Part shown: one piece after another, positions 1 through 12,150 of the stretch | Position numbering within the stretch: the first letter of the stretch is position 1 | Layout: each line of letters opens with the position of its first letter | Assembly (NCBI GenBank): GCA_032622095.1 | Contig: CP136063.1 | Coordinates: forward strand, 86,095,980 to 86,159,979 | DNA: 64,000 bases | Source: Siphonodentalium dalli | Taxonomy: Eukaryota; Mollusca; Scaphopoda; Gadilida; Siphonodentaliidae | Direction of reading: 5' to 3' | Notes under the pieces: model-generated | The model's database searches: none | What the model saw: the letters and a program-made list of their open reading frames with translations, nothing else | What the model was told of the DNA's origin: nothing | Translations under genes and position numbers: made by a program

Positions 1-939
1 TACTATATATGTTCTTGAATGTTTCATGCAGACACCACATGTGTTTTCCTCAAATCGATCCGATAAGCCAAACACCGCGGGAATGACAACTTTAGAAAAA
101 AATAACGGTACTTTTTCAACAGTATCAGTTTGTCCTACCAGCATCATAGACATTCAGCATGACTCATCAACATCATAGCCGATTAGCAGGATCACTTGAC
201 CAGGGGTGATTACCTTGCCTAATTATGTGCATGGAAATTGCGACTCATTTTAATAAGTTTCAATTGATATTACTAAGAATTACCATAAATCCGAAGCAAC
301 TCGGTCGAGGTATTTATACAGGGGAAGGCTTTGATATTGGTAATTTGGTAGTAAGTGTGATAATCATGTTTATGCACGTGGGGAGGAGATTTTCTCTCAG
401 GTAAAATGAGTAATTCAGACGAAACCCTATATATATGTAAGCCGTAACGCAGGGCCGAATATATAAATTTCCGACGATTTCGCACATGATTCAGGTCACA
501 GTTTTTTTTAACACATACCGAAAGACGATTTTAGGGATAAAATACGGGGTAATTATGCTTGATTTGGTATTAACACGATGATCTATATATGTTGAGCTTA
601 TTAGCCGAATATCCTGACAGTAATGTTTTAATTTGATTTGGTCACGCCGTAGTAAATTGGTGGACACATTTATGTATATCTGTTTTCGAGATTGTTGCCT
701 CTTGTTCATTGTTTTTGCATTCTAGTTTGGTGTATATATTAGTGTGCTAAATTTAGCACGATACTATACATGTATCGTGGTGTCAGGGATGTGGTTAGAG
801 GGTTTTCATTGGGGTGGATGTCCACCTTGGAACCCGGACCAGGTTAAACTCCCAAGTGCATGTAATACCGATTGCACCCCCCCCCCTTGGCTTGAAATTA
901 CCGGTCATCTCACAGCCTTGATTTCAATGAATATTAGTC
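1..939. other. No gene recognised
   Basis: AT-rich sequence with only short chance open frames on both strands and a short C run near 880. No domain, repeat family or RNA gene could be recognised. Confidence 0.5.
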
Positions 940-1465
940 TTTGACTGACTACCAAGGAGGGGAGAGGAAAAACGTTGAAATCTGAACCTAAAACTGCAAA
1001 ATCCTTGCATCTAGACGTCTAACCTCAGCAAATTCAGCCTTCGATATTTCAATTGATTAGCAGTTTTTAACTGGCAACCGGGGAGGGACCAGGACCCCTC
1101 GGCCACAGTGGGAGAAAAATTGAAATCTGCACATGAAAACTGTAAAATCATAGCATCTAGAGGTCTAACTCCAGACAAATTCAGGCGTCAATTAAAAAAA
1201 AAATAGATTATCAGTTTAAAACTGGCAACGGGAGAGGGACTAGGGAAACGTTTGAAATATAAACCTGAAAACTGCAAAATCCTAGCATTTATAGGTTTAC
1301 CTCCAAATAAATTCAGGCCTAGATTTTTAAAAACTTTATTAATAGTTTTTGACTGGCCACCTGGGCCACTGAGGAGAAATCAGGACCCCTCTTAACCATT
1401 AACAAGTGGGAGAAAAATTTGAAATCTGAACCTGAAAACTGCACATTCGTAGCATCTAGACTGGC
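940..1465. repeat. Degenerate tandem repeat, about four units of 130-170 bp
   Basis: The phrase TGAAATCTGAACCT, with variants, recurs near 975, 1121, 1253 and 1420. Each time it is followed by AAAACTGCAAAATC and CATCTAGA-like blocks, and then by an ACTGGCAAC/GGGAGGGAC block. The units are diverged and the unequal spacing reflects indels. No coding potential. Confidence 0.7.
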
Positions 1466-1670
1466 ACCAAGCTCTCCAAAGGTTGGAAATTTCCGAGCTG
1501 AAACCTCCTTAAGGTTGGAAAATTTCCAACTGATGGCCATTTCAGTCTGTCAAGATGTCGACCATAAGCAGGAAAATATATCACTGTTGGTATAAAAACA
1601 ACAAACTCTCGTGGAATTTACAACTAGAAAACCTCAAGAGGGGTTCAGCCCCCCCCCCCCCCGCCATGAT

Positions 1671-1785
1671 GTTCTTGAACTTAAAATGTGGAGATTAGAA
1701 AGGAATTATGAACAAATTCACATTATCATTGAAGCTTTTAGTTCGTGGCGGCCTATCACATGGGCTTGTTCAAAAACGTTAATTT
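1671..1785 (+). repeat. Local direct repeat, copy 1 (~110 bp)
   Basis: The stretch from GTTCTTGAACTTAAAATGTG through GCGGCCTATCACATG recurs at about 2204-2315 with scattered substitutions. Both copies sit just after a C-rich tract. It looks like a small dispersed repeat or a local duplication. It overlaps chance open frames that I do not consider genes. Confidence 0.65.
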
Positions 1786-2203
1786 ATATAAACTACCACA
1801 CAGTCCGGGCTCGGGGCTCCTGTGTTCTTCCAGGGTTCCGACCGACACTATATATCCCGGTTTTGGGATATCTTTCGCCCAGTGTAGTCTTATGTTAAGC
1901 AATTCCGACGCCGAAACAGTACGTGGTCACTCGCAAGAATATTGCAATATTGCGATATGAAGGATCGATCTTAATAAATCAGTCTTAGTTGTTTTGTCCT
2001 ATTGTACTGTATATCTCTCACCCATTTTACAGGTGCAAAGTGGTAATTCGCAAACATGCATCACGCGAAGGGTCAATACGGACCCTCTGTGCTATTCATC
2101 GCTGGATAAAGAGGAGCGCATTATAGTTTCCACAACGCTCCGTTTATGCGTAGGAAACCTCGATAGTTCAGCGTGAAAGTATGAATCAGGCCCCCGCCAG
2201 GAA

Positions 2204-2315
2204 GTTCTTAAACTTCAAATGTGGAGATTAGAAAGGAATTATGACCAAATTCACATTGTCATTGAAGCTTTTAGTTTGCTGCGGCCTATCACGTGTTCTA
2301 GTTCAAACAGGTTAA
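2204..2315 (+). repeat. Local direct repeat, copy 2 (~110 bp)
   Basis: Diverged second copy of the 1671-1785 segment, sharing AATGTGGAGATTAGAAAGG and ATTGAAGCTTTTAGTT. The rest of 1466-2847 shows nothing recognisable. Confidence 0.65.
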
Positions 2316-2847
2316 TTGTACCTCAAGCATCGAAAGGTCGGCGGGGCGCCCAGTGCGTTTCTTGGCAACAACATACTTACGGCGTAAAGAAGAAAATAAT
2401 TGTGAAACATATTCGGCCCTCATCTCGACGGGGTATGAGATAGGTTTTATAACTAGCCCTTGTTGATGGTAATTTAGTTTCACACGAGGACTTCACTCGA
2501 TGTCGAATTCGAGTTCTTTGTTCGCTCAATTAGTTTGTGTTTAGTTGACACTGTATAGAAAAGATTGCATTGCACTAAATTCTGAAGGGAACAAGTGAAA
2601 TGCTTGTGGGTGAATGTTCGGGAAGTAGACGCTATTACGATTTAGTTACCACGCCAAGGCTACGTCCATATACATGCATGTGATTCACAATTGATTGCAT
2701 GTTCTATTCTTGCCGGCGGTATTAGTATCGACGAATAATTTATCCATCTCTATTATGTCAATATTTCAGATTAACAAAAAATCAGGACCTGTCCATCTTA
2801 CCGAAAACAGTATGCGGTCTATAATCATCCCATGATTTCATCATTTA

Positions 2848-3001
2848 TTCAGGTTCAAATAGTCTTATAATTAAAAACAATTCTCCTATAGCTATCCCAA
2901 CCGCAAAACAATTCTCAGCACACATTCAGGTTCAAATAGTCTTATAATTAAAAACAATTCTCCTATAGCTATCCCAACCGCAAAACAATTCTCAGCACGC
3001 A
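2848..3001 (+). repeat. Tandem duplication, 2 x 77 bp
   Basis: A 77-bp unit beginning ATTCAGGTTCAAATAG is repeated back to back with almost no differences. It reads as a recent replication-slippage or unequal-exchange duplication. Confidence 0.85.
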
Positions 3002-3364
3002 TGTCAAACCGACAAAGACAAAGAGAGACTTCCGAAAAACGTCTTTGTCGATACGAACTATGCGATTCTTGCCAGGTATTTGAAAGCTGACGTTGGGGAA
3101 AATGTCAGAATAATGATACTATGTATTGAGCTGTATTAGCCTGTTTAATGCAATTATCAACGAGATGGTACAGCATTAGAGCTCTTTCCATCAAGGTATC
3201 ACATTATTATAATCAATAAATTTGAAAAATGATCAAGGAAATATTGGTTGATACAAAAATCGGACTTGGCACTGAAAGGGTTAAAACTCACTCCCGGATA
3301 GTGGTTGTAAAAGTGAATTGTCGGGCTGACCCGTACCAGGAGTAGAATCTACGCCCACTTCGGT

Positions 3365-3473
3365 CAGCTCTCATCGCGGTGATGGTGTCCACGACATATT
3401 GACATCTAAATTGTTTGGGTTGTTCCATAGCCGTGTGGTCAATGTCGTGGACACCATCGTCGCAATGAGAGCT
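3365..3473. repeat. Inverted repeat, 32-bp arms, 45-bp loop
   Basis: Arms 3365-3396 and 3442-3473 are reverse complements at 29 of 32 positions, sharing GATGGTGTCCACGACAT. The spacer is 45 bp. No coding sense. It may be the core of a small MITE or a local inverted duplication. Outer flanks are not obviously palindromic. Confidence 0.75.
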
Positions 3474-3660
3474 AGCGGAAGTGCACGGAGTTATTGACGC
3501 CACCGGTATATACTGTGGGCCAAATTATAAAAATTCATGGTCCTATGTAGGTTTTATAAATGGGTTGCTATAAAAGCTGTAGTGCTACCCCGAATGCGGT
3601 TATTTTGGGACGCGTTAAAGTTGTACTGCGACCCCGACTCCGGTAAAAGCTGTAGTTGGA

Positions 3661-4152
3661 ATGTCCAAGTTCGTGAAAGTTCTATTGACTATGCCGATGA
3701 TTTGAGAAGTTTTTTTGATTTAGGATATTGTAGAAAGTCTAATCTGGCCGTGTCAAATTAAGCTATAGTGATGGGATATCTCGCAGGACAACACATTTCG
3801 CGTTTTCGTGGGGTGTGTATTCGCTGGATGTCTTATAGTTGCAGTATGTAACCATTATGACCACGTTAATTGCTTTCGATGTTTAGGTATGAACAATGGC
3901 TGGGCCATGCACTCTTGGCGGGAACACAATACCTCCGATTTTTTATCCGCATTTAGAAGCTTTCTGGTTTGATGAATGAGAAACCTGCCGTAATAAGCCG
4001 TAGTTTTTTGTAATAATTTGAAGGATTAGTTGTTTTAACGGAATTCTGAGGCGGTGCATTCATGTAACCAATATATTTTATATTATAATTTATATTTGTG
4101 GCTAATAATATGATCTTGGTGGCGTTACCATTTCTGACTATGGTTTTCTTGT
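3661..4152 (+). repeat. Dispersed ~490-bp repeat, copy 1
   Basis: From TGTCCAAGTTCGTGAAAG to TATGGTTTTCTTGT this matches 13948-14424 almost throughout, with substitutions and small indels such as one near 3960-3985. No terminal inverted repeats and no long ORF were seen. Unclassified dispersed repeat, possibly a non-autonomous transposon or the 3' part of a longer element. Confidence 0.75.
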
Positions 4153-4572
4153 ATAGGATTGACGCCCGGTGCGAGTCAGACCGAGAATTAGCTTCTACAA
4201 CAATTATTCAGGAGTGAGTTATAAGGCTGATTTCATCACGAGGGATAAATTATAGATACGACTTGAGAAAATTTTAAACTTGAGCAATTTCAGAACAAAA
4301 ATAAAACATGTATCTGGAATGCATGTTGGTAAGAGAATGTCCCTTGCGAAGAAAAAAAAATCATTATTCCAATTTCTGTCACTGTCAGTCAGTTTGCGGG
4401 AATATGTTTTCGCACAACATGTAAGGGATACACACTGTGCGTTGAAATAACTGTAGGTTATCTTCACAGGCATGGCTGTCGGTGCCGACAGAAGTGTATG
4501 CCGATACGTGCATCAAACGTGCAATATTAAACCACCAAACTCATCACGTATGGGGGCTGATAAAGCCTCATA

Positions 4573-4842
4573 TTAACCCTTCCATGACTGGAGCTTGCTG
4601 AAATTTTTCGAAAACCCTGTGCCAATTAATGCGTTCTTTAATATATGCGAGTCTCTCATAGAGAGCCTCGCATATATAAAAGAATGCATTGGCCTAACAA
4701 TATTTACCTTGTCCTTGTAAGCCAGTGAATTATCTTATATATGTGAGGCTTCCCAATGGACTCGCATATATAAGAGAATGTACTGGCACAGGTTATTTAA
4801 TGTTGCACAATTGCAACGCAGCTCATGGCAGGAAAGGGTTAA
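4573..4842. mobile_element. Double-hairpin MITE with TTAA ends, copy 1
   Basis: It begins TTAACCCTTCCATGACTGG and ends with CATGGCAGGAAAGGGTTAA, so the ends are inverted and carry TTAA. Inside are two successive hairpins made of imperfect GCCAATGCATTCTC / CTTATATATGCGAG arms and their complements, separated by a short spacer around 4700. Related copies lie at 8709 and 57430. TTAA ends suggest mobilisation by a piggyBac- or Kolobok-type transposase, which is not encoded here. Confidence 0.7.
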
Positions 4843-4850
4843 CTCGGGTG

Positions 4851-5215
4851 TTAACCATTTAGTTACTATATACTCATTGGTGAGTGTAGTTCCCTTGGGA
4901 AATGTTAAAATAATTCCGAATTATTTTATGTCAAATCGCACCTTGGTTAAGAAACTACAAATTCACATCTAAGTACAGACAATGAGAGCAATGCTCTTGA
5001 ACTTCTTACAATTAAAGAGGAAGAATCCACATCAATTAACATAAGATAAGCCGACTTGTCAAGAGGGCCATGAAAGCTCACTTCCTGGTGCAATCATGAT
5101 ATTGAAAACTACTAAACATCCATTGACGAGTTGTTCGATTAGTTCCCTGGTGAAATATTCAGATAATAAGTTCAATCTAGTATCGGCCGTAAGGATTTAT
5201 TATCTGAACATATTG
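4851..5215. mobile_element. Fragments of the TTAA / ACTCATTGACGAG MITE family
   Basis: It starts TTAACCATTTAGTTACTATA and contains the family words ACTCATTGGTGAGT, TTCCCTTGGGAAATG, CATTGACGAGTTG and a hairpin around ATTCAGATAATAAGTTCAA. Fuller copies are at 43818 and 46471. It is broken up by unrelated sequence and no right end was found. Confidence 0.4.
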
Positions 5216-5283
5216 AAGATGATCCAATACCACGGAACGGTGTGTTTTTCATGAACAGGCGTTGTAATTAATATATATTGTAC

Positions 5284-5470
5284 TAGCTGAAACGGTCTCC
5301 CTTCGGGGCCTTTATTCAGCGTTGGATGGGCATGTGGCCCCTGCACAAAGCCTGCAGCGGGCCCTTTGTGCGTTAGGAGCCTGCCGCTCCTTTGTACCCT
5401 TCGCGCATATTTGTTTTATCATAGGAGCCTTTATCTAATGGCGGAGGCTTTTTGGTCTTCGCGAAAATTT
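5284..5470. other. GC-richer island of unknown nature
   Basis: This stretch is distinctly richer in GC than its surroundings and contains short inverted repeats such as GCACAAAG / CTTTGTGC and AGGAGCC / GGCTCCT-like pairs. No ORF and no tRNA A/B boxes were seen. It could be part of an unrecognised short repeat. Confidence 0.3.
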
Positions 5471-5805
5471 TGATCGTTTTGTCATTTTAATTTAAACATT
5501 TTTATTTTTTATCTTAATTTAAAATTATCATTTTTTTCCAAATTTTTTAGTTTGTTTTTAGATTGAACTCCTTGCTCAATTTATTAAATATACGGGCGGC
5601 GTTGGTGGTGGGTATACTGTTAATATATTCATCTCCGTCAAAAACCGCCATAAACAGAAAGCATAGTAAAATATAGACAGACTTTTTTCTTATACCAATC
5701 AGAAATATGGCATAAACAGTATGCTATTGTCAATTTTTTCCCTTTGTTATGTAAACAAAAGCAAAAAACGTTAAATTTCCTGGCTTTTGTTTAGATCAGA
5801 ATATG

Positions 5806-5875
5806 GTAAACATAAAGAGCGTTATCTGTAACTGTTTTCCTGATATGGAAATAATAAAGAGCGTTTATATCATTT
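5806..5875 (+). repeat. Solo terminal repeat of the AATAAAGAGCGTT family
   Basis: Two AATAAAGAGCG-type words about 45 bp apart reproduce the terminal inverted repeat seen at 58751 and, inverted, at 59530 and 60477. No partner end is nearby, so this is a solo end or a truncated copy. The rest of 5471-6284 is AT-rich with nothing recognised. Confidence 0.55.
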
Positions 5876-6284
5876 TTGTGTGATTAACCAATATAATTGC
5901 GTTGTGTTATATTATGAAAATAGAAGCACAACTTCTGTAACACGAGCAGTCTCTTGTTTACGTACACCATCGCACGTCTTGACGACAATATACTATTTAC
6001 GCGCTGATTATGTTTGGCATATGAGCAGAACTGTATATATTTTGGTGTTCCTTCTGTTGATCGCGATTTGAACAAATATAAATATTTCTGCAACGAACAC
6101 CGCCCGTGCCTTTAAAATGTTTTTTTCTTCTAAAATTAGATAATGTTTTCTTCAATCAAAACTGTGAAACAAATAACGCGGTTATAACACCCGCCGGGGT
6201 ATCCAGAGTCACCGCACCAAATTTGGTTGCAATCGGCCCAGGGGTCTGGGAGAAATGCAGCGAACAAATATATAGATGTTGGTA

Positions 6285-6390
6285 AAGGTGCTCTATGTGG
6301 GTGGAAATATATTCGAATTATAACTCTCTCAAAAAGATGGTCATAGGGCAAATGCTTTGCAAGAGACAGTTTGCCCCAAACCTGCAACAT
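6285..6390 (+). repeat. Direct repeat, copy 1 (~105 bp)
   Basis: The block containing CTCTCAAAAAGATGGTCA and GGCAAATGCTTTGCAAGAGA is repeated at 6662-6763. The two copies flank a TTAA-ended MITE. Confidence 0.75.
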
Positions 6391-6425
6391 TAAGCAACCA
6401 AATACATCGCGTATGCGGGCTCATA

Positions 6426-6628
6426 TTAACCATTTCTTTATTAAATAGGAGTAAGGAGTAGTTCATTTCAACATTTCCCACATATGAATATGTAACCTCT
6501 AGCACTTATATTATATGTTTGTCTGTCTGTAGACTACTTTCCAACATTCCTCGAGGTGTACAGTAGAACATTCCAACGTAAGCTTTTAAAGCTGAGTTTG
6601 AGAATCCATTTAGTAAATAAAGGGTTAA
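6426..6628 (+). mobile_element. TTAA-ended MITE, short copy
   Basis: TTAACCATTTCTTTATTAAA at the left and TTTAGTAAATAAAGGGTTAA at the right form inverted ends carrying TTAA. The right part GAGAATCCATTTAGTA matches the same family at 26425, 39751, 43818 and 46471. No transposase. Confidence 0.7.
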
Positions 6629-6661
6629 ATATGTTGTTAAATATGTCACCCTAACGATGGC

Positions 6662-6763
6662 AAAGGTGCTCAATGTGTGTGGAACTATATATTCTAAATT
6701 TAACTCTCTCAAAAAGATGGTCAGAGGGCAAATGCTTTGCAAGAGACAGTTTGACTGAAGCAC
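6662..6763 (+). repeat. Direct repeat, copy 2 (~105 bp)
   Basis: Second copy of the 6285-6390 block, about 90% similar by eye. Confidence 0.75.
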
Positions 6764-7045
6764 CCCATGCAGACCAAATTATAACAACCGACCAGTGGCG
6801 GGGTATGTCACGGCCCGACCTCTTTGATCTCGACAGGCACCAGTAAAAATGCTTGCATTTGCAATAAAGGAAAATTGCATGTTTGCATGGAGGCAATAGG
6901 TGCATTTCCAGTGACGGTCGTGACGTCTATGGACACCAAACATTACAATCAGGTTTTTTGTCAGATGACTGGGATGATTGTAGCGTAATATGCACGAATA
7001 TATACATGTTTATATATGTTTAAAACATTGCTGAAATATATGCGC

Positions 7046-7340
7046 AAACTGCAAGGCAGAGTTCAGTCCCCTGTTATGTTGGTCTGATCGATGCCACCGC
7101 GTATACACAGCATGTGAGGAAATCGCTCTTTTTTTTTATTTAAGACTTTTTTTGTCTCATTCTGTACTATCCAGAGAAATCGAACTGTCCATATTCATTT
7201 GAAAATTGGCTAGATCAAGCCAGAATGAATTATAACTGACAAAACTTATATAAAACGTTAGATTTAATTACGAAAATATACATTTGGCAGCGGTCAGAGT
7301 AGCGTATATAGCGAGGGGACTGAACTCTGCATTGCAGCTT
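7046..7340. mobile_element. MITE with CTGCAAGGCAGAGTTCAG ends, copy 1
   Basis: The left end AACTGCAAGGCAGAGTTCAG is matched, inverted, by the right end CTGAACTCTGCATTGCAGCT. The interior contains ATTCTGCATTAC-like and CCATATTCATTTG words also found at 62932-63230, where the internal part runs in the opposite direction. Non-coding. Class unknown. Confidence 0.7.
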
Positions 7341-7440
7341 AATACGTTAGAATCCCGATTGCATGCACCCAAGAGAACCAGAGAGGCAGAAAAAGAGAAG
7401 GTCTGGTGATGGAGATACAGTGGTAGTATGATCGTATGAG

Positions 7441-7890
<450 letters not shown>

Positions 7891-8316
7891 TCTGGTCGTT
7901 AAAGCCAAAATGCAAAAGAACAAATTGGTAACAGGGCGATGTTTGGTATAAAACATTAGCAAATGTCCACGTAACAACATATCCAAACTCCGCATTGGGG
8001 AACTTTTATATTCAAGATGGCGACCAGCATGGTTCTGGAAACCACATGTTGTTTTACGTATTAACATAACATGAACATATGTGTATGGAAATGGCGCATT
8101 TACGTTCGCGGTGTATGCAACATGAAAAGTTGAAATAATATGCTGGGTGTAAAACCAAACAACAGCTAGCCATCTCCTAAATGGCTGCCAAAATGGCTAT
8201 CAAAATGACCGGAGCTAATAAAATTTTACAATGGTAGAAACATATTCAACCGAGCTGGTAAATAACACCGAAATATATAACGTCATCCACTTAAAGATAG
8301 AAACGTCATGCACACT

Positions 8317-8515
8317 TACAGTAATGCCCAAAGTAATTGACCACTTAACCACAGCAGAATTATGGGTAATTTTTCAGGATTTAGTCGGAAATATGGCTTG
8401 TTGCCGAGAGCTTTCCGATGAATGAATGGCAACAAGCCATTTTCCGACTAAATCCTGAAAAATTACCAATAATACTGCTGTGGTTAAGTGGTCAATTACT
8501 TTGGGCCTAACTGTA
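8317..8515. mobile_element. Fold-back hairpin MITE (TACAGTAATGCCC family), copy A
   Basis: Nearly the whole 200 bp is one palindrome. The left arm starts TACAGTAATGCCCAAAG and contains CAGGATTTAGTCGGAAATA. The right arm is its reverse complement, ending GGGCCTAACTGTA. CAGT ends flanked by TA suggest Tc1/mariner-type insertion. Peptides read from the arms in several copies are by-products and not genes. Confidence 0.85.
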
Positions 8516-8708
8516 TCAATCTCAAGGAGTTGTTTGTATCGGCAACACAAAATGAAACAATTACCCTGTGTGTTTTAAAATGTAAATTCGGCTTTAAATA
8601 CATCTGCGATTTCGTCGAGCATGGTAACCGAATGCATGCATAGAAATCACAAATGCATGCGTCGCTCTACATTCCACATCAATTTCATCCAACATGATCA
8701 GAAAATGT

Positions 8709-8933
8709 TTAAGCCTTTCGTGACTGGAGCTTCCTCAATGTTTGCGAAAACCCTGTGCCAATGCAATCTCTTATATATGCGAGTCTGCCATTGGGCGCCT
8801 CGCATATATAAGATAATACATTGGCCTAACAATATTGACCTTGACCTTGTAAGCCAGTGCATTCTCTTATAGATGCGAGGCTCCCTATGGGAGACTCATA
8901 TATATAATAGAATGCACTGGCACAGGATCTTAA
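8709..8933. mobile_element. Double-hairpin MITE, copy 2
   Basis: The left flank TGACTGGAGCTTCCTC and AAAACCCTGTGCCAATGC match copy 1 at 4573. Two hairpins built on CTTATATATGCGAG arms follow, around a GGCCTAACAATATTGACC spacer. The right end is cut or decayed after GGCACAGGAT. Confidence 0.7.
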
Positions 8934-9174
8934 AAGCTGCACCAACGTAGATACTGCTGCACATATATACATATATATTCATTAGAGTATTGCTGCGTTA
9001 ACACAAGCCATCAAACTCTAAGTATATATAAAACCTTTTGACAACATTACAGTTGGCTTGCAGTAGACAATCAAACCATAGCAGCGGTACGTGTATGCAT
9101 TTATGGGGATGCCATTAGTACGTTTGCAGACGGTGTTGTGTGTACCAAACCGTAAGATATGTCGATCTTTATGA

Positions 9175-9345
9175 CTACATATTAACAAGGCCACAGGAAA
9201 ATATTTCTTCACGCAGTGCCAGAGGGTGGTAAATAGCCGGAACTCTCTACCAGACTTCGATGTTCAGGCCCCAACACTCGATCAATTCAAAATATACATA
9301 GACTCATTCTTCTGTTATATAAAATACGAGTTCAACGACAAGTAA
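9175..9345 (+). pseudogene. Non-LTR retrotransposon reverse transcriptase, C-terminal remnant
   Basis: An open 56-codon segment reads KYFFTQCQRVVNSRNSLPD, then VQAPTLDQFKIYID, and ends at a stop at 9343. This matches the widespread LINE C-terminal pattern of RVVN-W-N-LP followed by V-A-T-F-K-ID, with the usual Trp replaced by Arg. An in-frame TGA lies just upstream, so only the extreme 3' end of a 5'-truncated copy survives. A second copy of the same type of end is at 22164. Its 3' UTR runs to the GAT repeat at 9459. Recognition is by eye, from family pattern. Confidence 0.65.
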
Positions 9346-9458
9346 TATGTTCAAGTGACTCACAAGTAAATATGGAATGACGATACATATATTTGTAAAC
9401 AAGCATTGCAAATAGTGTTATTGGGTCGAAAAGTCGCAAGACTTGTTCCGTATTATGA

Positions 9459-9531
9459 TGATGGTGATGATGATAATGATGATGATGATATGATGATGAT
9501 GATGATGATGATGGTGATTATGATATGATTG
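9459..9531 (+). repeat. GAT/ATG microsatellite, probable LINE 3' tail
   Basis: An imperfect (GAT)n run directly follows the GTCGCAAGACTTGTTCC motif. The same motif, as GTCGAATGACTTGTTCC, precedes an ATTATT run at 22360. Simple-repeat tails are typical of several LINE clades. Confidence 0.75.
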
Positions 9532-10223
9532 ATAGAAAAAACCATTATTATGATGATCGTGTCGTTATTTGTTTAAAATACCTATCAATTGACATATACG
9601 CACCCGTTCCCTCATTAAAATAAACATATTTCGACCATTGCTAGATTTACATCCCCTCCCGACCCTATTTTAATCCCCTCCTCAATTTGTTTTTATTTGG
9701 ATTATCTTTTTACATGTATAGGTAAATTTTATTCTTGCCTTAACCGTCTAATTAGATTTCAATGACCCACCAATCAGTCTATTTTGATAAAATTGGACAA
9801 TCTAAATTACCTTGTATCATGTAAGTTAGGATACTGCTTCGATACCTAGAAGACTTCTAGGTCTAGAAGACTTCTAGGTCTGTTCTACAGTCCATGACTA
9901 TTTATGTTTGGAAGAATAAAATAAAAAAAATAAAAAAATTCGTCCTCCCGCCCACTTTCTCTGAAAAAGTTGGATGTAAATCTAGTAATTGATTTATATT
10001 GGCCATACATGTATATGTGGTATTCGGGATTGAAATATAGCTGATACGTGACTTTTATGGTGACACATTCTTGTATTGTATGGCCAGAATAAACCATTTA
10101 ACCATTTTAGCCATTTGTTTTATCTTTTGTGGCGCTAGTTTGCATTCACAGATCAGCCGCATCGCATCCGATCATCACTGTGTCGGAAAATAAAGTAATA
10201 TGTAGCTATCATGACTTTTTCTA
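9532..10223. other. No gene; nested palindrome at 9844-9877
   Basis: No gene recognised. CCTAGAAGACTTCTAGG occurs twice in tandem at 9844-9877 and is itself nearly self-complementary. An AATAAACCATTTAACCATTT stretch near 10089 resembles a retroelement 3' end but is not diagnostic. Confidence 0.4.
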
Positions 10224-10733
10224 TTAAAGGTCCACTTAATTTTCGAACCCAGATCACATATATAAAATATATGCCACATTATATACCATTTGAAAGAGGA
10301 AGCTCCAGAACATTGTACTAGCAACTTATTCGGTGTAATAAACGGTGACCATGTTGTTTTTATTGAGATACCGACTTGTACATAAAACAAGTCGGTATTT
10401 CAATAAAAACAACATGTTCGCAGTTTATTACACAGTCTATTATTTTCAACATGGAAGGGGAATAACTCTATATCTTAACAGTTATTCCCCTACCATTGAA
10501 ATGCATTTTTAGTTTGAATTCTGTTGCATTCTGGGAGCCATAACGGGGGAAATCTTTCTATGATTTCAGCTGTTTTTTATTTCTCTATGGGCATCTTATC
10601 AGACACAGTTGTTTCAAATGGTGATGAATTATAGTGTTTCAACCATATTTTATGGCATAGATTGTTATTAAAACCATATATCAAGGCATTACAAAAAAAA
10701 AATCGGTGACTCGAAAATTAAGTGCGCCTTTAA
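10224..10733. mobile_element. MITE with TTAAAGGYCCACTTAATTTTCGA ends, copy 1
   Basis: It opens TTAAAGGTCCACTTAATTTT and closes AAAATTAAGTGCGCCTTTAA, an inverted pair with TTAA at each side. Internal palindromes include ACCGACTTGTAC / AAACAAGTCGGT at 10371-10398 and the GGGGAATAACTCTAT / AACAGTTATTCCCC pair around 10455-10490. Related copies: 32259-32700 (complete), 25130-25460 (partial) and a fragment at 29828. Non-coding. Confidence 0.8.
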
Positions 10734-11412
10734 CCAGTACTCAGCATTCACCATCTCTCGTAACTGGCATTTAGTATTCATGCTCTGTGTTAACTGGTAT
10801 TTTGGGGAGGGGGACACCCTCCGTATAGGATGACGTTTGTATGAGGTTTTGATTTAGATTTGTTGTGTGGGTGGCGCTCACATGATATTTTTTCAACTTC
10901 ACAGAGATATCAGTCAATTATTTAGAGCTTAATCTTTGAAAGACTACATCAGATGTCACTGCTTTGCATATATAATAAACTGAGATGCAAAGTAATAATG
11001 CATTACTATTACCGTTAATGTTACTTTAAAAAAAAAGAGAAGTATAGAATGCTTTACCATTACCATTATAATTTCAAAAGTAATGTGATACATTATCATT
11101 ACTATTACTTTCAGTGTGTTATGTTTAACAAATTTGATAATAACAACACAACACTCTCAGTTGAAACGGACATGGAATTTGAGAAAACATTTAGAGTGTT
11201 GTGTTGTGTTGTGTTGCTATTTGTTGGGTCACTTGTAAAGAAATGGTTAACAGTGGCGGCTGGTGGTTGTGCTGATGTTGTTGCTGCGCTCTCGTCGGTG
11301 CTTTAAATGCTTCATATTGCATGTAAAGCATTCGGCTTTGCTAAACGTACTAAACATTATATATGTGTGGTTTTATGTACCTTCAAATCTAGTTGGTGCA
11401 ATTAACACAAAG
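10734..11412. other. No gene recognised
   Basis: AT-rich sequence with repeated CATTACCATTA-type words near 11050-11110 and GTGTTGTGTTGTG at 11195. The short open frames have no recognisable domain. Confidence 0.45.
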
Positions 11413-12150
11413 TTACACGTTATTACGCCCTCTATACACTGGCAAGCGTATTTGCCCGTGGCGTAGGGGAGTGATGGAGTAAATGTGATTAAAACGTACT
11501 CTGTATTTGCGTTCTAGTTTTGTATGTTCTCGGTAATATCGGCCAGCTAACACTATGTGCAATTCGGTGACGCGATTATAGTCTGTTGAATTTAGACCGG
11601 CGAGTATTTCTGAACCGTACAACCCTTTAGGTAAAACTATTGATTCATAAATTTTCTTAGAGCTAATAGGTGTCAAACCACCTGAGTACACGCCACAATT
11701 GGACAACATAAAGTAAACTGATCTGATTTTATCAACAATGGTTTCTACGAAAGAGCTCATCAAGCGGGACTTATTGAGAGGTATCCCCAAATGTGTTACT
11801 TCATCTGTTTCCATTATTTGGCTTTTTCCAAGGTGCCAACATCTTTTCGCTTTAGATGCTTCATTGTCTGTTTCATTAAAGACGATAACGTGTGTTTTCA
11901 TTGGGTTAAAGCGATATCTCCACTTATTACTGTATTGTACACATAAATTACACATCGATTGAAGACCAAGCTTCGTTAAGGAGAATAATGCCATATCATC
12001 AGCATGTGTTACAAAAGAGCAGTTAATGTCGTGCACGCGTAGACCAAATCCGGACTCATCTAGTATGTTTAATAATTCGTCAATGAATAAATTATAGAGA
12101 AAAGGTGATAGTGTGCCTCCATGCCTGGTTCCATGGCAAATATCTATCCA
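11413..12150 (-). pseudogene. Non-LTR retrotransposon reverse transcriptase fragment
   Basis: A continuous 245-codon frame without a proper start (upstream TAA just before 12150). It opens with the RT motif GTRHGGTLSPFLYNLFIDEL, equivalent to the usual G-x-R-QG-x-LSP-L-F-N-I-L block. About 28 residues later comes FVTHADDMALFS, the catalytic Y/F-ADD box with His in place of the aromatic residue. Then come KTHVIVF and THLGIPL, matching the thumb-side KT-V and YLG-like motifs of LINE RTs. The endonuclease, palm N-terminus and C-terminal zinc-finger region are missing, so it is a dead, 5'- and 3'-truncated copy. Assignment is firm at the RT level; the clade is undetermined. Confidence 0.85.
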
